Shown: positions 19,046 through 28,207, counted from the stretch's first letter. The stretch: 64,000 bases of DNA from Bradyrhizobium sp. BR13661 (GCF_029892425.1 NZ_JARXWB010000035.1:1-64000); one strand, 5' to 3'. Numbers and translations are program-made. Notes: generated by a model not told the origin, from the sequence alone.

Positions 19046-19470
19046 ATGGACGCTCATTCTGACGACATAAGACGACCGCTGTCACCGCATATCGAAGTGT
19101 TCACTGGTGCGGGTCGCAAGCGGTGGCCCGATGATTTGAAGGCACAGATTGCCGCGGAAAGCCTCGACCGGGGGCGAATGATGACGGGCGCATCGAGATG
19201 GACACGAATGTTGTCGAGCGTGCGATGCGGCCGATCAAGCTCAACGCCAAAAACTCCCTTTTTGCCGGTTGCGACAACGGCGCCGAGAATTGGGCAGTCC
19301 TGGCTTCGTTAATCGAGACCTGTAAGCTCAATGGCGTCAATGCCGAGCGCCGGCTCGCTGACGTTCTCGCAAAGCCCGTCAATGGTTGGCCTGCGGCGCG
19401 ACTGGACGAACTGCTTCCCTGGACGTCGACGTACGCGATACATGATCACGATCCGAGGCTGGCAGCATGA
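19046..19470 (+). pseudogene. IS66-family remnant: orfA start fused to tnpC end
   Basis: Begins like the IS66 small accessory ORF (FTGAGRKRWPDDLKAQIAAE) and, around 19,170-19,200, jumps to the C-terminus of the IS66 transposase (MDTNVVERAMRPIKLNAKNS, then LIETCKLNGVNAE and LDELLPWTS). The whole middle of the element is deleted. The final stop overlaps the start of the next gene (ATGA). Confidence 0.75.
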
Positions 19471-20069
19471 ACCTGAACACCACCGCGGTCCGGATCAAAG
19501 TGACCCTCAAGGACGTTCAACCGGAGGTGATGCGTCGCCTTGTCGTACCCGTCACTCTGCGCCTTGATCGGCTGCATCTGGCGCTTCAGGAGGCATTTGG
19601 CTGGACGAACAGCCACCTCTTCGAGTTCTTCGCTGGTGAGGTCCGTTGGAGGATTCCTGATCCCCACAACGATTACGGCCACCAGCCCATGGACGCCCGC
19701 AAAGCGCGGCTTTGCGATGTCGTTCGAGAGACCGGCGCCAAGACGATCCACTATCTCTATGACTTCGGCGACAGCTGGGACCATGTGATCAAGCTCGAAA
19801 AATGGTTCGAAAACACCACGACCGAAGGGCTTCCCTTTCTGCTCGAGGCCGCCGGTCGTTGTCCTCCGGAAGACGTCGGCGGTGCGCCAGGCTATGCCGA
19901 ATACCTCGCCGCCATCAGCGACCCCACCCATCCAGAGCACGAACACATGCGCCTCTGGGGCCCGGAGCGGTTCGATCCCAACGTCGTCAACCGGAAGGCG
20001 CTCGAAGCCGCCGTCAACGCGTTGTCCGACACATGGATACCGCGGCGACGCGCCACGCGAACAAAATAG
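19467..20069 (+). CDS. Plasmid pRiA4b ORF-3 family protein
   Basis: 200 residues, typical length. From memory this is the pRiA4b ORF-3 / IS1096 TnpR-like family: N-terminal IKVTLKDVQPEVMRRLVVP, LHLALQEAFGWTNSHLFEF, a histidine/aspartate-rich centre (YLYDFGDSWDHVIKLEK) and PEDVGGAPGYAEYL. Often carried on mobile elements; no proven activity. Here it follows the IS66 tail with a 4-nt ATGA overlap, so it probably travelled with that element. The frame is intact, unlike its neighbour. Confidence 0.85.
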   Translation: MNLNTTAVRIKVTLKDVQPEVMRRLVVPVTLRLDRLHLALQEAFGWTNSHLFEFFAGEVRWRIPDPHNDYGHQPMDARKARLCDVVRETGAKTIHYLYDFGDSWDHVIKLEKWFENTTTEGLPFLLEAAGRCPPEDVGGAPGYAEYLAAISDPTHPEHEHMRLWGPERFDPNVVNRKALEAAVNALSDTWIPRRRATRTK

Positions 20070-20251
20070 GCGTCAAGCGCCATTCAAAAGGGGCGCAGAG
20101 CGACGCTTACCGACTAGGTATTCGCTGAGGCGATCTCGCAAGGTCGCTGGACCAACGGGATAATTCACGCATGCATTTTACGTGGCGGGCATGAACACAG
20201 CGGCCCTCGGTCTTTCTCCTACCCAGCCTGCCTAGTGAACCGCTCACCGGC

Positions 20252-20452
20252 TCAGAAAGCGTCTCTAGGCCAGCTTTGATCGCGGCGATGTCCCTGCTCG
20301 ACTTGAGAGATCGGCAACCGGTAGTTGAAGCAGGTCCTGGCTTTCAGATCAACCTCCAAACGCCGGCGGTGCATTCTATGGTCTTCAAGCGAATGACGGT
20401 CTGACGGTCCTCGCGTCAAACTCTCGACAACCAACTCAATAGCAAAAGACAT
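20252..20452 (-). pseudogene. HRR-motif coiled-coil protein, frameshifted copy
   Basis: From ATG 20452: MSFAIELVVESLTRGPSDRH, SLEDHRMHRRRLEVDLKART, then PISQVEQ before a one-base insertion in a G run shifts the frame. Restoring it gives DIAAIKAGLETLSEP, matching the C-terminal helix of the other copies. Broken member of the family at 4,907, 37,376 and 39,377. Confidence 0.6.
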
Positions 20453-20748
20453 AAAGCTACTCCACAATCAAAGATATTGACTACAATCCCGAGGGGCTAC
20501 CGACAATTACGACGACAGTGAATCGGCCACCGGTGCGCTTGAAGCTTGAAGCCGATCCTGCGGCCGGCGCAGCGACGTTCCGCACGATCGGCGTGGCGGC
20601 CAAGTTGCTGACAACCCGATCCTAGGCTGAGAACCGATTAGGCCGAAAGCGCCACCTCTATCATCCTGGCGGAATCTTTGGAGCTCGTTAGGGAGAATCT
20701 GTCAGAGTTAATATTGGGACGGGGCCGTCGGGGGACATACGCGGCCTT
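20453..20748. other. No supportable gene
   Basis: Short frames only, no recognised sequence. Confidence 0.4.
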
Positions 20749-20931
20749 GTGCTTGGGGTAGAGAGCCCGCCAATTAGCCAGCCCCGGCGGCGCTCTCCCT
20801 CAGCCCCTCTAAGCGGCAAGGCAAGGGCCACCACCGACCATCGCGTTGTCGCGACGGGTAGATTGCTAGCTATAACCGTCGCCATGCTTGGATGGCCTAT
20901 GCCATCGTTCGCGGCGGTATTTCGATGCTGA
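20749..20931 (+). pseudogene. MLGW-type membrane protein, frameshifted copy
   Basis: The end of this frame reads LLAITVAMLGWPM and then departs from the family. Aligned at the nucleotide level with 2,640-2,709, one base is missing just after the ATG-CTT-GGA-TGG codons; restoring it gives YAI as in the intact copy. It precedes the second micropeptide copy exactly as in the first locus. Confidence 0.5.
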
Positions 20932-20940
20932 ATTGACAGT

Positions 20941-21036
20941 CTAAAAGCCAGCCGCCGCCCACCACTCGCTCCACTTGATCGCCGCACAAATCATCATTCC
21001 CCACAGCGCAATGTTGATTTGTAAAGCCGCAGCCAT
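20941..21036 (-). CDS. Conserved 31-residue micropeptide, copy B
   Basis: ATG (21036) to TAG encodes 31 residues beginning MAAALQINIALWGMM. Compared with copy A (2,706-2,798), the first 21 codons carry eight base differences, all at third positions and seven silent. The neighbouring plus-strand gene has lost its frame while this one stays open, which argues that the micropeptide is the selected product. The tail (WSEWWAAAGF) is diverged but keeps the EWWA core. Confidence 0.7.
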   Translation of the reverse strand: MAAALQINIALWGMMICAAIKWSEWWAAAGF

Positions 21037-21360
21037 TGGTCCTAGCCTAAAGAGCATCTCTTAGTTGTATTTTATCGCAACGCCAACTTCGACCTTGAAC
21101 CTTACTGATTTACGGAACTCTAACACCGCTTAAGTTCGCGCTAGCAGTTGTGGGATGCAATCGGGGATTTTACGGGGTGCTCTCACTCTCCAGCCTTTGC
21201 AAACCGGTTGTCCACAACATTAGCTCATGCTCAAGAGTTGCAGTGCCCACAAACTCTCGCCAAGCTCGCACACCGTTCATTCAACCCAAAGACGCGGATT
21301 TATCAGCGCGCGTCTGCCCCCACGGATACACGCCTCTCCTTCGACCTCAGCTCGCAAATC

Positions 21361-21479
21361 AAACAGCTGATACGCGCTACATCGCAATGCTTGGATGGTT
21401 GTTGGGTAGATACCTGAGCCACGATCAAGTTTGCGTCATGGATTTACGTCTGACGCGAAGCGTTTGCGCAGCTAGATGA
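21361..21479 (+). pseudogene. Decayed small membrane gene matching 3,124-3,303
   Basis: One frame contains DTRYIAMLGWLLGRY, resembling the IIATIGWLSG helix of the 3124 gene and lying at a comparable distance from its micropeptide. The helix is cut short by polar residues, so I treat it as a relic. Confidence 0.3.
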
Positions 21480-21896
21480 TCGTGTCTACAGGACAAAGGT
21501 CTAGAGCGGATTCACAGCCTATTACACAAATGGTCGCGGACGACGAACGCGGCTGAAAAGATACTTAATTTTGCTGCGACGAATCTAGCATCGAGCGCAT
21601 GGATATGCAGCTTCTACAGGGTGACAGCGGTGTTCAGAACAGAGATTTTCGCCAATCTTCTCCTGTACCTCTTCAGGCCCAGGATCGCGACCCGACCCGC
21701 GGCATCGGCGCTCCGAAGCAACTTTCGAATGCTCTGCTGGAGGTACAACCGGACCGCGCACATCTCGGATGCGAATGGATCGCTGGACGAAGGAGCGAAC
21801 GCGATCCTCTGCTGTATCTTTAGCAAGCCGCATTGACAGCGCTGCCGCAGCGCTCTTCTAAGATATATGCTAAGTCGCGCGGAACCAGCGCCGCAA
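21480..21896. other. No confident gene
   Basis: Frames of 70-96 codons overlap on both strands (21,585-21,904) without a recognisable motif; none chosen. Confidence 0.35.
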
Positions 21897-22112
21897 TTAT
21901 GCAATCGGGTCGCCGATTTTCAAAGGCTCCATCTCCGCTAGAGACGGCACAAGCGAAGGCGCCTCGAATTCCTGCTGTTCTAATTGCTGCAACAGATCAA
22001 GGATCTTTTGAGGCATAGACGTAGTGGTTCGATCGATCTGCTGCCTCAGCCGTTCGCCAATTTCATCACAAATGGATCTGTAATGCTTACTATCGAGCCA
22101 GGTCGTATCCAT
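21897..22112 (-). CDS. Hypothetical helical protein
   Basis: 71 residues from ATG 22112, chosen because a GGGGGAC purine run lies about 8 nt upstream; a GTG at 22148 would add 12 residues. MDTTWLDSKHYRSICDEIGE then a QKILDLLQQLEQQEFEAPSL helix. Soluble, acidic, probably helical. Divergent from the gene at 22,312. No family recognised. Confidence 0.5.
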   Translation of the reverse strand: MDTTWLDSKHYRSICDEIGERLRQQIDRTTTSMPQKILDLLQQLEQQEFEAPSLVPSLAEMEPLKIGDPIA

Positions 22113-22254
22113 GACTTTTCGTCCCCCAGCCGACAGCATCACGCTCACTCCATTTTCAAAATATTAATACGAGAAGCTCCCATCAATCCGTGGTGAAGCT
22201 TGGGTAAAGGGCGCGACCGCTCGACGTTCGGAGCTCGCCCTTTTCTTAAAGTTA

Positions 22255-22264
22255 GCGTTAACGC
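22255..22264. promoter_or_regulatory. Palindrome in a divergent promoter region
   Basis: GCGTTAACGC is a perfect 10-bp palindrome between the divergent genes at 21,897 and 22,312. It shares its GTTAAC/CGTTAA core with the palindrome at 8,056. Operator function is inference. Confidence 0.3.
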
Positions 22265-22311
22265 GATTTTGGTACTTTGGGCGCGCTTAAGTTTACCGGT
22301 GGGGCTAGAAT

Positions 22312-22920
22312 GTGAACGCTATATTGATTGTTGTTGGCGGCTTAATTGTAATGCTTGCCTATTCGATTTGGTCGGCGATTCGATCTTACTATCAAAAAGG
22401 TAAGATCAAAGGCATTGAGGAAGCCGTCCGCGAGTTGCAGGTTGGGATGGCTCTGCACTTGGAAGCGGCGCCGACCCCCGACGTTAAAAAAGCCCTAACA
22501 GATCTGCACAAACGATTACGTCACCGCAATTCACGCATTTCCAAAGGAACTGATCGAATCCACCCTGATCTATGGGCAGTGGGAGCCGCATTGGCGGAGG
22601 AGAGTTGGCTAAAGGGCCACGGTGCGGGTGTTCGTAGAAAAGCACCTGAGGCCGGGAAACTTCGCATAGATTTATCGGCAGCAGAGTTGCTGCAAATAGG
22701 TAGTCTGGCGAATTTGGGATTCCAATACATGATGCCTAACATGCGCCTGATTGATGCTCCTCGGTTCTCAGGCAACGACGATGCCTTGGAAGCTTCCCGC
22801 TCAATTAGTAAGATCGAGGCAGCGATCCCAAAGATGCACAGGCCAGATTTAATCCTTCAGGTCACGAGCCGAGAAATTCTAATCGAAGACTGGTGGCAGT
22901 TGCGCACGCGCAAAGCTTAG
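22312..22920 (+). CDS. Hypothetical membrane-anchored protein
   Basis: 202 residues from GTG 22312. One N-terminal membrane helix (ILIVVGGLIVMLAYSIWSAI) is followed by a basic stretch and a long helical cytoplasmic or periplasmic part: KGIEEAVRELQVGMALHLEA, LRIDLSAAELLQIGSLANLG and an end rich in W (EDWWQLRTRKA). The arrangement looks like a membrane-tethered coiled-coil regulator, but no family is recognised. The open frame with balanced codons supports coding. Confidence 0.65.
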   Translation: MNAILIVVGGLIVMLAYSIWSAIRSYYQKGKIKGIEEAVRELQVGMALHLEAAPTPDVKKALTDLHKRLRHRNSRISKGTDRIHPDLWAVGAALAEESWLKGHGAGVRRKAPEAGKLRIDLSAAELLQIGSLANLGFQYMMPNMRLIDAPRFSGNDDALEASRSISKIEAAIPKMHRPDLILQVTSREILIEDWWQLRTRKA

Positions 22921-23566
22921 CGACCTGAAGAGCTAAAGGTCCATTCCTAGGAGTCAAGTCGGTTCAGCCGGGTGGTCTGCCGAGACTACCTGCCTCGGTC
23001 TAGCGCTGAAACGTCTCGAGAAAGCAGCCGGCGCGATAATGCAAATGGCTCTACGGAGCGATCGCATTAGGCTTCGGTGTGCGTCCGGCGCTCATCGATG
23101 AACGCTTTTCCTCGATCAAGACGAGCCGCTCGGCTTCGACGCGGCCACAATACTTAGTTGTGCTCACCGAGCGAGCACCATAATTGCCGTCGCGTTGTCA
23201 AGCGACCGCGCTGGAGCAGCTCCAGCCTAATATGGCCAAATTTTTCTCGAGCGCCACAAATCTTCAACGGCCGCAATTGTGTCGTTCGTTAGCAACGTAA
23301 GCAATTTGACAACAGCTACTCGGGGTTTCTTGGGCCGAAAAGACCGACAGCGCAATCTATAGTCGTCCCCACACACTTGCGACATAAGCTTATGCATAAA
23401 TCTTGTGAGATTGAGCCTTACGCAAATACTCCGGCCTATGGCCCTGTCAACAAAACTCCCGCGCGGTAACCTTGAGCAGTTAGGTTAAGGAACGGGTTCC
23501 GTTGCGAATGCTTAAAGCAATACTAATCTGCCGATCAAATTCACTTTCGGCAGAACATCAAAAATC
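22921..23566. other. No supportable gene
   Basis: About 650 bp without a frame I can support. Confidence 0.45.
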
Positions 23567-23782
23567 GTGCATTCCTCCGAGACAGACACTTCGAGACGAA
23601 CTCAGGACGTGCCGTCCGCCAAGCACGCTTTCGCCAAGCAGCTTACCCCAATTGGCGCTCGAGTCCGCAAGGCGATGAAGCCGTTTCTAACGGCTGCAAT
23701 AATTGCCTGTATCTTGATCACTATGACAAGCTGGATTTTTTTTCTTTGCTGGCTGATCTGGCAACTATGCTGGTGGTGGTAG
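23567..23782 (+). CDS. Small tryptophan-rich membrane protein
   Basis: 71 residues from GTG 23567. Polar, basic first half (RRTQDVPSAKHAFAKQL), then a membrane helix AAIIACILITMTSWIFFLCW continuing LIWQLCWWW to the very end. Same design as the MLGW miniproteins (about 35 polar residues, one helix, W-rich C-terminus) though MLGW itself is replaced. Cytoplasmic N-terminus expected. Confidence 0.55.
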   Translation: MHSSETDTSRRTQDVPSAKHAFAKQLTPIGARVRKAMKPFLTAAIIACILITMTSWIFFLCWLIWQLCWWW

Positions 23783-24073
23783 CGGGCATGGCGCGGGCAC
23801 TCCAGCCGACCGAGCGAAGAGCTGAATAGGAACCAAGAGCCGCAGGCAGCCAAGAAATCTTATCCAAAGCGGGCACTGCTTCCGGCGGGCCAAGCCGCCA
23901 TGCCCCATTGACGATCATTGTGTGGCTCAAGAGATCGAACCTACCTGCAAAGTCCTCTCGATTGTTCTCCTTCGATCGACTCGAGTTTCGAAATCTCCGA
24001 TCTAGATTGTCCCCCGCTAACGACGATTTAATGTCGACTATGCTAAGGCATACTAAGCCCCACGAGGCGAGCA

Positions 24074-24394
24074 ATGTGGGCTAAACCCACGGGGATCGAC
24101 GTGCCGCAAATCTGGATGACCTACAGCGAGATTTCTGAACTTTTGGATTGCTCGATCGAAGAAGCGCGGAGCCGCGTTGTAATAGAACAACTAGATAGGA
24201 AAATCAGCCGCGACGGTCAAAGACGCGTTAAGCTCAACGAATTAATGATGATTACCTTCGTCCGCCGGATCCAAGAAGCATTTTTCGACAATTCGCACGC
24301 TGTTCGAGAACTTCGGCGCATGCACGACATGCTAAGATCGGAATCCGACCTTGCACGCAACATTGCTCCCCAATCGCGTCAATCGGTTGGATAA
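24074..24394 (+). CDS. Putative small DNA-binding regulator
   Basis: 106 residues, ATG 24074 with GAGG about 6 nt upstream. YSEISELLDCSIEEARSRVV looks like a helix-turn-helix in which a target recognises DNA through the second helix; next RKISRDGQRRVKLNE resembles a wing. The C-terminal half is helical (RRIQEAFFDNSHAVRELRRM). Soluble and basic. I recall similar conserved rhizobial hypotheticals; specific target unknown. Confidence 0.6.
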   Translation: MWAKPTGIDVPQIWMTYSEISELLDCSIEEARSRVVIEQLDRKISRDGQRRVKLNELMMITFVRRIQEAFFDNSHAVRELRRMHDMLRSESDLARNIAPQSRQSVG

Positions 24395-24772
24395 TAGAAG
24401 CATCCAACGCCACATGCCCAGCGGTAGCACGCTTCGAGCTTCTTAATATACGCAGTTGCGTGCGGAAGCCGGCCCCGGTGCGCGGCAGGCGATGACCACT
24501 TAAGTGCAAGACACGTTTGCGGCGACGCTGTTTGGGCTTCGATAATGTGGGCCGCCTGGGTCCGCGTCGGCTCAATGCGCAGCCCGCGACGTTTTGCAGA
24601 ACCAGCTGAAGCTCAAGACGCACCCGGGGCCCGGCGTCCAAACAGCCTATTGAGTCCGCTCGCGACGTTGCGACATGGAAGAAGATTGCAATAGGTACCT
24701 TCGCCGACTCTCTTGAGTTCCGCAACGAGCTCGATGTCAAGGCTGCAATGCTGGTGGTCAGGCCGCTGAAAT
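24395..24772. other. No supportable gene
   Basis: Several short frames with internal stops; possibly the decayed 5' part of the relic that follows. Confidence 0.35.
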
Positions 24773-25065
24773 CCTTGCTGGGCCAACGTTCACCGTTAGC
24801 TCACGGAAGACAGACGTAGAGCTTGTCGATTTAACGCCTGCACGACTTGGGCTCACCTCTGATACCGTCACATTGGCTAGCGTTCACGCAAGCGCTCCTT
24901 GGCTCGGCCTTGAACTCGCTGCGGCCGAAGTCGGCCCGCAATTGCGCCTCCAATATTTCGACCAACCTATTGGCGAATTTCTCATTACCGGAATGGACCC
25001 GATCATGAGATGGAGCGGCGAGCCGATTATTCTGAATGTAGCAAACGGCGGCGCCGATCCTGATC
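24773..25065 (+). pseudogene. Fragment of a conserved hypothetical protein
   Basis: An open frame without a proper start reads TFTVSSRKTDVELVDLTPAR, then LELAAAEVGPQLRLQYFDQP and IGEFLITGMDPIMRWSGEP, NVANGGA before the frame is lost. I recall a hypothetical family with AEVGPQLRLQY.DQP.GEF.., so this is probably its remnant, missing both ends. Confidence 0.45.
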
Positions 25066-25524
25066 GGGCAGGATGGTCGACGCCAGGCGAATTTACCCGT
25101 CACATCTCGTTTCATTTTGGTCTGACCCCATCAACCGGCAACCGGCACCGAAGCCTTCGGATCAGTCGCTGCATTACTGCCGCTGTGACTTCGCGCAAAT
25201 TGACTTCATCTTCCGGCGATTACTTATTTTTGGATCTGAAATCATGTTCGTGACTGTGGTTGCCTAGCTTTGTCACCTTACCGCCCAGGACTGCACTGAG
25301 GTGATCGTTACAAATTCGTCCTTGGAGTCGGGCGTTGCGCTCCAGGGGTGCATGATGGGTGGCCAAGTAAGCCTGGAGCAATGGAAGGCGTACCACTCTA
25401 TCTACCGGTCCGAGGATTGGCGCGTTGAACGCTACAAGTGCGTTGCAGGTCGCTACGAGGCCAGGGCCAAGATATGATTTCATAGCCGTCGTCATGAATC
25501 CGCAATCTGGGCAGAACCTTCTCA

Positions 25525-25850
25525 GGTACGAGGCTGTTTTTTCCTGTCCGATGCGACGAAGCGGTCCTGAAACAGGATATTGGGTGAAACGACATTCGGC
25601 TGAAGCAGACCGAGCGCAGATGCTTGCGACAATGCGGGATATCGGCGAAAGCGATCCTCCCAATAAGCCCGCAGAGCGTCCCTTGCCCGTGATGGTTTGC
25701 GTCCCCCTACAACCGCAGTTGATGACGGCGTCGTCGGCGTACAGCCCAAGAATGCTTCGATATCGAGCGCGCGGTGAGCATCGAGCCAGTCCCCCGCAGC
25801 GACCATCGGGTCAAGGCCATATTCTCTCCTCTGCGAGCGCACAATCGAGT
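25525..25850 (-). pseudogene. SnoaL/NTF2-like domain protein, degenerate
   Basis: On the minus strand VAAGDWLDAHRALDIEAFLG, ALRAYWEDRFRRYPALSQAS and ALGLLQPNVV resemble the start of an NTF2-fold (SnoaL-like) protein, in which the W and E/D residues line the cavity. The central strands are frame-broken. Inactive relic. Confidence 0.5.
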
Positions 25851-25929
25851 GAGCCCAAACTTTAGGCTCTAGCCCATTTGACTACCCGGATGCCCCCGTC
25901 CACAATACCCGGAGCGGAGGGCTGGTAAT

Positions 25930-26256
25930 ATGGACTACCGCAAAGAGCTTGAAGCGCTCATGATCGAGACTGTCGCGTTGACATCTCGCACACCACCCAC
26001 TGTCCCGCAGAGATCACCTGTCGTTCTCGGTCTCCAAGCTCCTATCGATCTTGTTGTATCGATCCCGAACGAGCCTAGCCGTCAGGCTCCTCGACCCTAT
26101 AATTACGGTCCGCCCGAGCGCGAGCAAATCAGCAAGCGCATCGAGAAGTTCAAAGCGCACCAAGAACGGTTTCGGCGGGAGCGCGAAGATTATTGTTCGC
26201 AAGTGATGAAGCGCGTGCGTGACGCAGCGGCAGGTCGGACGTTGCCCGACGATTAG
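25930..26256 (+). CDS. Hypothetical protein
   Basis: 108 residues from ATG 25930, with GGAGGG about 8-9 nt upstream, one of the best start signals in this stretch. Proline-rich middle (RTPPTVPQRSPVVLGLQAPI) followed by a charged helix (ERFRREREDYCSQVMKRVRD). First of three closely spaced plus-strand genes (25,930, 26,280, 26,607) that may form an operon. Function unknown. Confidence 0.6.
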   Translation: MDYRKELEALMIETVALTSRTPPTVPQRSPVVLGLQAPIDLVVSIPNEPSRQAPRPYNYGPPEREQISKRIEKFKAHQERFRREREDYCSQVMKRVRDAAAGRTLPDD

Positions 26257-26279
26257 CAGGATTTAAGAAGGTGATTTTA

Positions 26280-26591
26280 ATGTCGCAGGTTGCCAAGCGA
26301 TCCATTGTTGTAAGAAATCATAGATCGAGCGTGAGCCTTGAGATCGAATTTTGGTCAAGCCTTCGCGAGATCGCGAAGACGCTCGGTGTCAGCACGCAAG
26401 AACTAGTAGCCGAAATCGACCGTCAGCGCGAACATGCAAACCTGTCGTGTGCCATTCGCCTCTTTGTTCTCGACTATTATCGATCTCGCATTCGGAAACC
26501 TCTGCCCCCCGCCGTGGCCGCCCCAAGTTCTGATGGTGGCGACCAAAATCTCAGTCTCAACCTTTCTTTGGAACAGCAAGTTCGCTCTTAA
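26280..26591 (+). CDS. Ribbon-helix-helix domain protein
   Basis: 103 residues from ATG 26280 (AAGAAGG upstream). KRSIVVRNHRSSVSLEIEFW, then LREIAKTLGVSTQELVAEID, NLSCAIRLFVLDYYR: the beta-strand, helix, turn, helix arrangement of the RHH_4 family (DUF/PF13467-type, from memory), common in alphaproteobacteria. Probably a dimeric DNA-binding repressor. A disordered C-terminal tail of about 35 residues follows. Middle gene of the putative 25,930-26,837 operon. Confidence 0.8.
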   Translation: MSQVAKRSIVVRNHRSSVSLEIEFWSSLREIAKTLGVSTQELVAEIDRQREHANLSCAIRLFVLDYYRSRIRKPLPPAVAAPSSDGGDQNLSLNLSLEQQVRS

Positions 26592-26606
26592 TACAGCGGA
26601 TGTCTC

Positions 26607-26837
26607 ATGGACGCTCAGCGCCGCTATGAACTAAAAGTTGCACTCGACCGATTGAGCGCCGCTTCAAACGAGTTGCGCGGGTTGGCGGACGAAGAGGAAG
26701 CCGCTTTCAATTCCACTCCGGCAAATTTGCAACAGAGCTACAGAGCGATCGCCCAGAAGGAAACATCGGAAATCCTTTCAGAGGCGGCGACGAACGTAGA
26801 CGATATTGTACAGGCTCTCTCGCTGTTACTTGGCTAA
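26607..26837 (+). CDS. Small acidic helical hypothetical protein
   Basis: 76 residues, helical throughout: RYELKVALDRLSAASNELRG and a C-terminal TNVDDIVQALSLLLG. Lies 15 bp after the ribbon-helix-helix gene, so co-transcription is likely. Its stop codon overlaps the stop of a convergent 45-residue membrane ORF. No family recognised. Confidence 0.6.
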   Translation: MDAQRRYELKVALDRLSAASNELRGLADEEEAAFNSTPANLQQSYRAIAQKETSEILSEAATNVDDIVQALSLLLG

Positions 26838-26971
26838 CGTGGCACCTGGGCGGCTAAACCGTCCCACAATTGTATGAGCCAGCAGCACAGCACTCCCGCC
26901 ACTACATTGATTGAGACAATGAGCAGGATTTCAGCGGGAATGAACGATAGATTTTCGTCCGGCTGAGCCAT
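26834..26971 (-). CDS. 45-residue membrane peptide, convergent
   Basis: ATG 26971 to TAG 26834. A short polar start (MAQPDENLSFIPA) is followed by one membrane helix (EILLIVSINVVAGVLCCWLI) and a W-containing tail. The stop codon lies within the last codon of the 26,607 gene. Same overlapping tail-to-tail layout as the 2,464/2,706 pair. No strong ribosome-binding site; coding is inferred from the coherent topology. Confidence 0.45.
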   Translation of the reverse strand: MAQPDENLSFIPAEILLIVSINVVAGVLCCWLIQLWDGLAAQVPR

Positions 26972-27056
26972 CGCCAGACCTTAATCGACGGTAGCTCGGC
27001 CGTCGGCCCCAAAGAGTGCGCGCGACCCGAAATTATACGGGTGTTGCTGTGACGCG

Positions 27057-27188
27057 TCAGTGCAGGGGTAGCGTCGTTTGGCGGGACGAAAAGTCGGTCG
27101 CGGAGTTCCACGCAGCGGCTGCGAAATAGCCAGTAAAGGCGACACTTGCCGCAATCAAGAAAGCCGAAATGATCTGAGCCACGGACAT
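27057..27188 (-). CDS. 43-residue membrane peptide
   Basis: ATG 27188, preceded closely by GGTGAGG. Sequence starts MSVAQIISAFLIAASVAFTG and has one membrane helix, then a polar tail with SSRQTTLPLH. Lies just upstream on the same strand of the 26,971 peptide gene. Small, but the start signal and clean topology favour coding. Confidence 0.45.
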   Translation of the reverse strand: MSVAQIISAFLIAASVAFTGYFAAAAWNSATDFSSRQTTLPLH

Positions 27189-27351
27189 CCTCACCGGGGT
27201 TCCTGACCACCGGAAAGTGCCGATGAGTGGTGGCAATTTAGCGGCGGAGCCATCGTTGCTATGCACGACAACAGGCATACGCCGTGCCCCGGGCGCGGAG
27301 ACGCGGCGGTCGCGGAACGCTCTAGCTAGAGCCGCTCGGCGAGGCTCGAAA

Positions 27352-27516
27352 TCACTTGGACAGGGACGTTGGACTCTCGCTACGGGAAACAATCAACCCG
27401 CCACGCCCCGATTGATTTGAGACGGGCCGTAGGCGACGGATCGTCCGCATGCCGACGCAGAGTGCAATCAGACCGCAAACGTCAACAACGAGGCGAAACA
27501 GCTCGACACGAGTCAT
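27352..27516 (-). CDS. Possible 54-residue membrane peptide
   Basis: ATG 27516 inside a longer frame. MTRVELFRLVVDVCGLIALC then GMRTIRRLRP: a hydrophobic helix flanked by a basic segment, followed by a polar tail. The start is weak (GGTGG upstream). Included as third of three minus-strand membrane peptides in a row (26,834, 27,057, 27,352). Confidence 0.3.
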   Translation of the reverse strand: MTRVELFRLVVDVCGLIALCVGMRTIRRLRPVSNQSGRGGLIVSRSESPTSLSK

Positions 27517-27711
27517 TGCCACCGGGCATCGCTCCAGATCAATCGAACCATACCTGCTCATCGAACCGGATCGCCACCTGAATTGTTCGTCATAAATTTG
27601 GATGGCGTGCCGGGATGACCATTGGTCTTGGACCAACACCATCAAAGTAAACCCAACCGCGTCAACTTGTCCGGCTCGATCACGGCTATGGTTGGCCACT
27701 TCAATTGGAGC

Positions 27712-27877
27712 TCACCTCGCCAGACCCGTGCCCACACCTTCGATGGCACGACAACAAATAAGCCGCGCGCCTGATTCTTGCTTCGCGAACTGATACAGTG
27801 AATCCGGAAGCTCTATTAACTCGAGAGAAAAACCCCAAAAGCAACGGCTATCACTTATGATCATAGCCATATCATCC
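27712..27877 (-). pseudogene. 3' part of a hypothetical gene interrupted by the IS3 element
   Basis: From the IS end the minus strand reads DDMAMIISDSRCFWGFSLEL, then SLYQFAKQESGARLI to a stop at 27,712. The reading frame continues directly from the 29,137-29,327 part when the element is removed, except that the joint codon is TAG. Function unknown. Confidence 0.45.
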
Positions 27878-27940
27878 TGACCGGCCACTGAGTATTTCCT
27901 CCAGAAGAAGTTTGAATCCGGCCTGAAGAAGGACGGACAG

Positions 27941-28207
27941 ATGAAGCGAGCAAGGTTTACGGAAGAGCAGATTATCGCGGTGTTGAGGGAGCATGAGGCC
28001 GAGGCGAAGACGGCCGATTTGGCTCGCAAGCACGGGATCTCCGAAGCGACGATCTACGACTGGAAGGCCAAATTCGGCGGCATGGATGTCTCCGAGGCCA
28101 AGCGGCTGAGGGCATTGGAGGAGGAGAACACGAAGCTGAAGACGCTTCTTGCCGAGCAGATGCTCGATGCGGCCGCCCTTCGCGAGCGCCTTTTAAAAAA
28201 ATGTTAG
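27941..28207 (+). CDS. IS3-family transposase OrfA
   Basis: 88 residues. RFTEEQIIAVLREHEAEAKT, ADLARKHGISEATIYDWKAK form the helix-turn-helix that binds the element ends, followed by a leucine-zipper-like helix (LRALEEENTKLKTLLAEQML) for multimerisation. Ends in the A7 run (28,195-28,201) where a -1 ribosomal frameshift would produce the full OrfAB transposase. OrfA alone normally acts as a regulator. Confidence 0.9.
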   Translation: MKRARFTEEQIIAVLREHEAEAKTADLARKHGISEATIYDWKAKFGGMDVSEAKRLRALEEENTKLKTLLAEQMLDAAALRERLLKKC

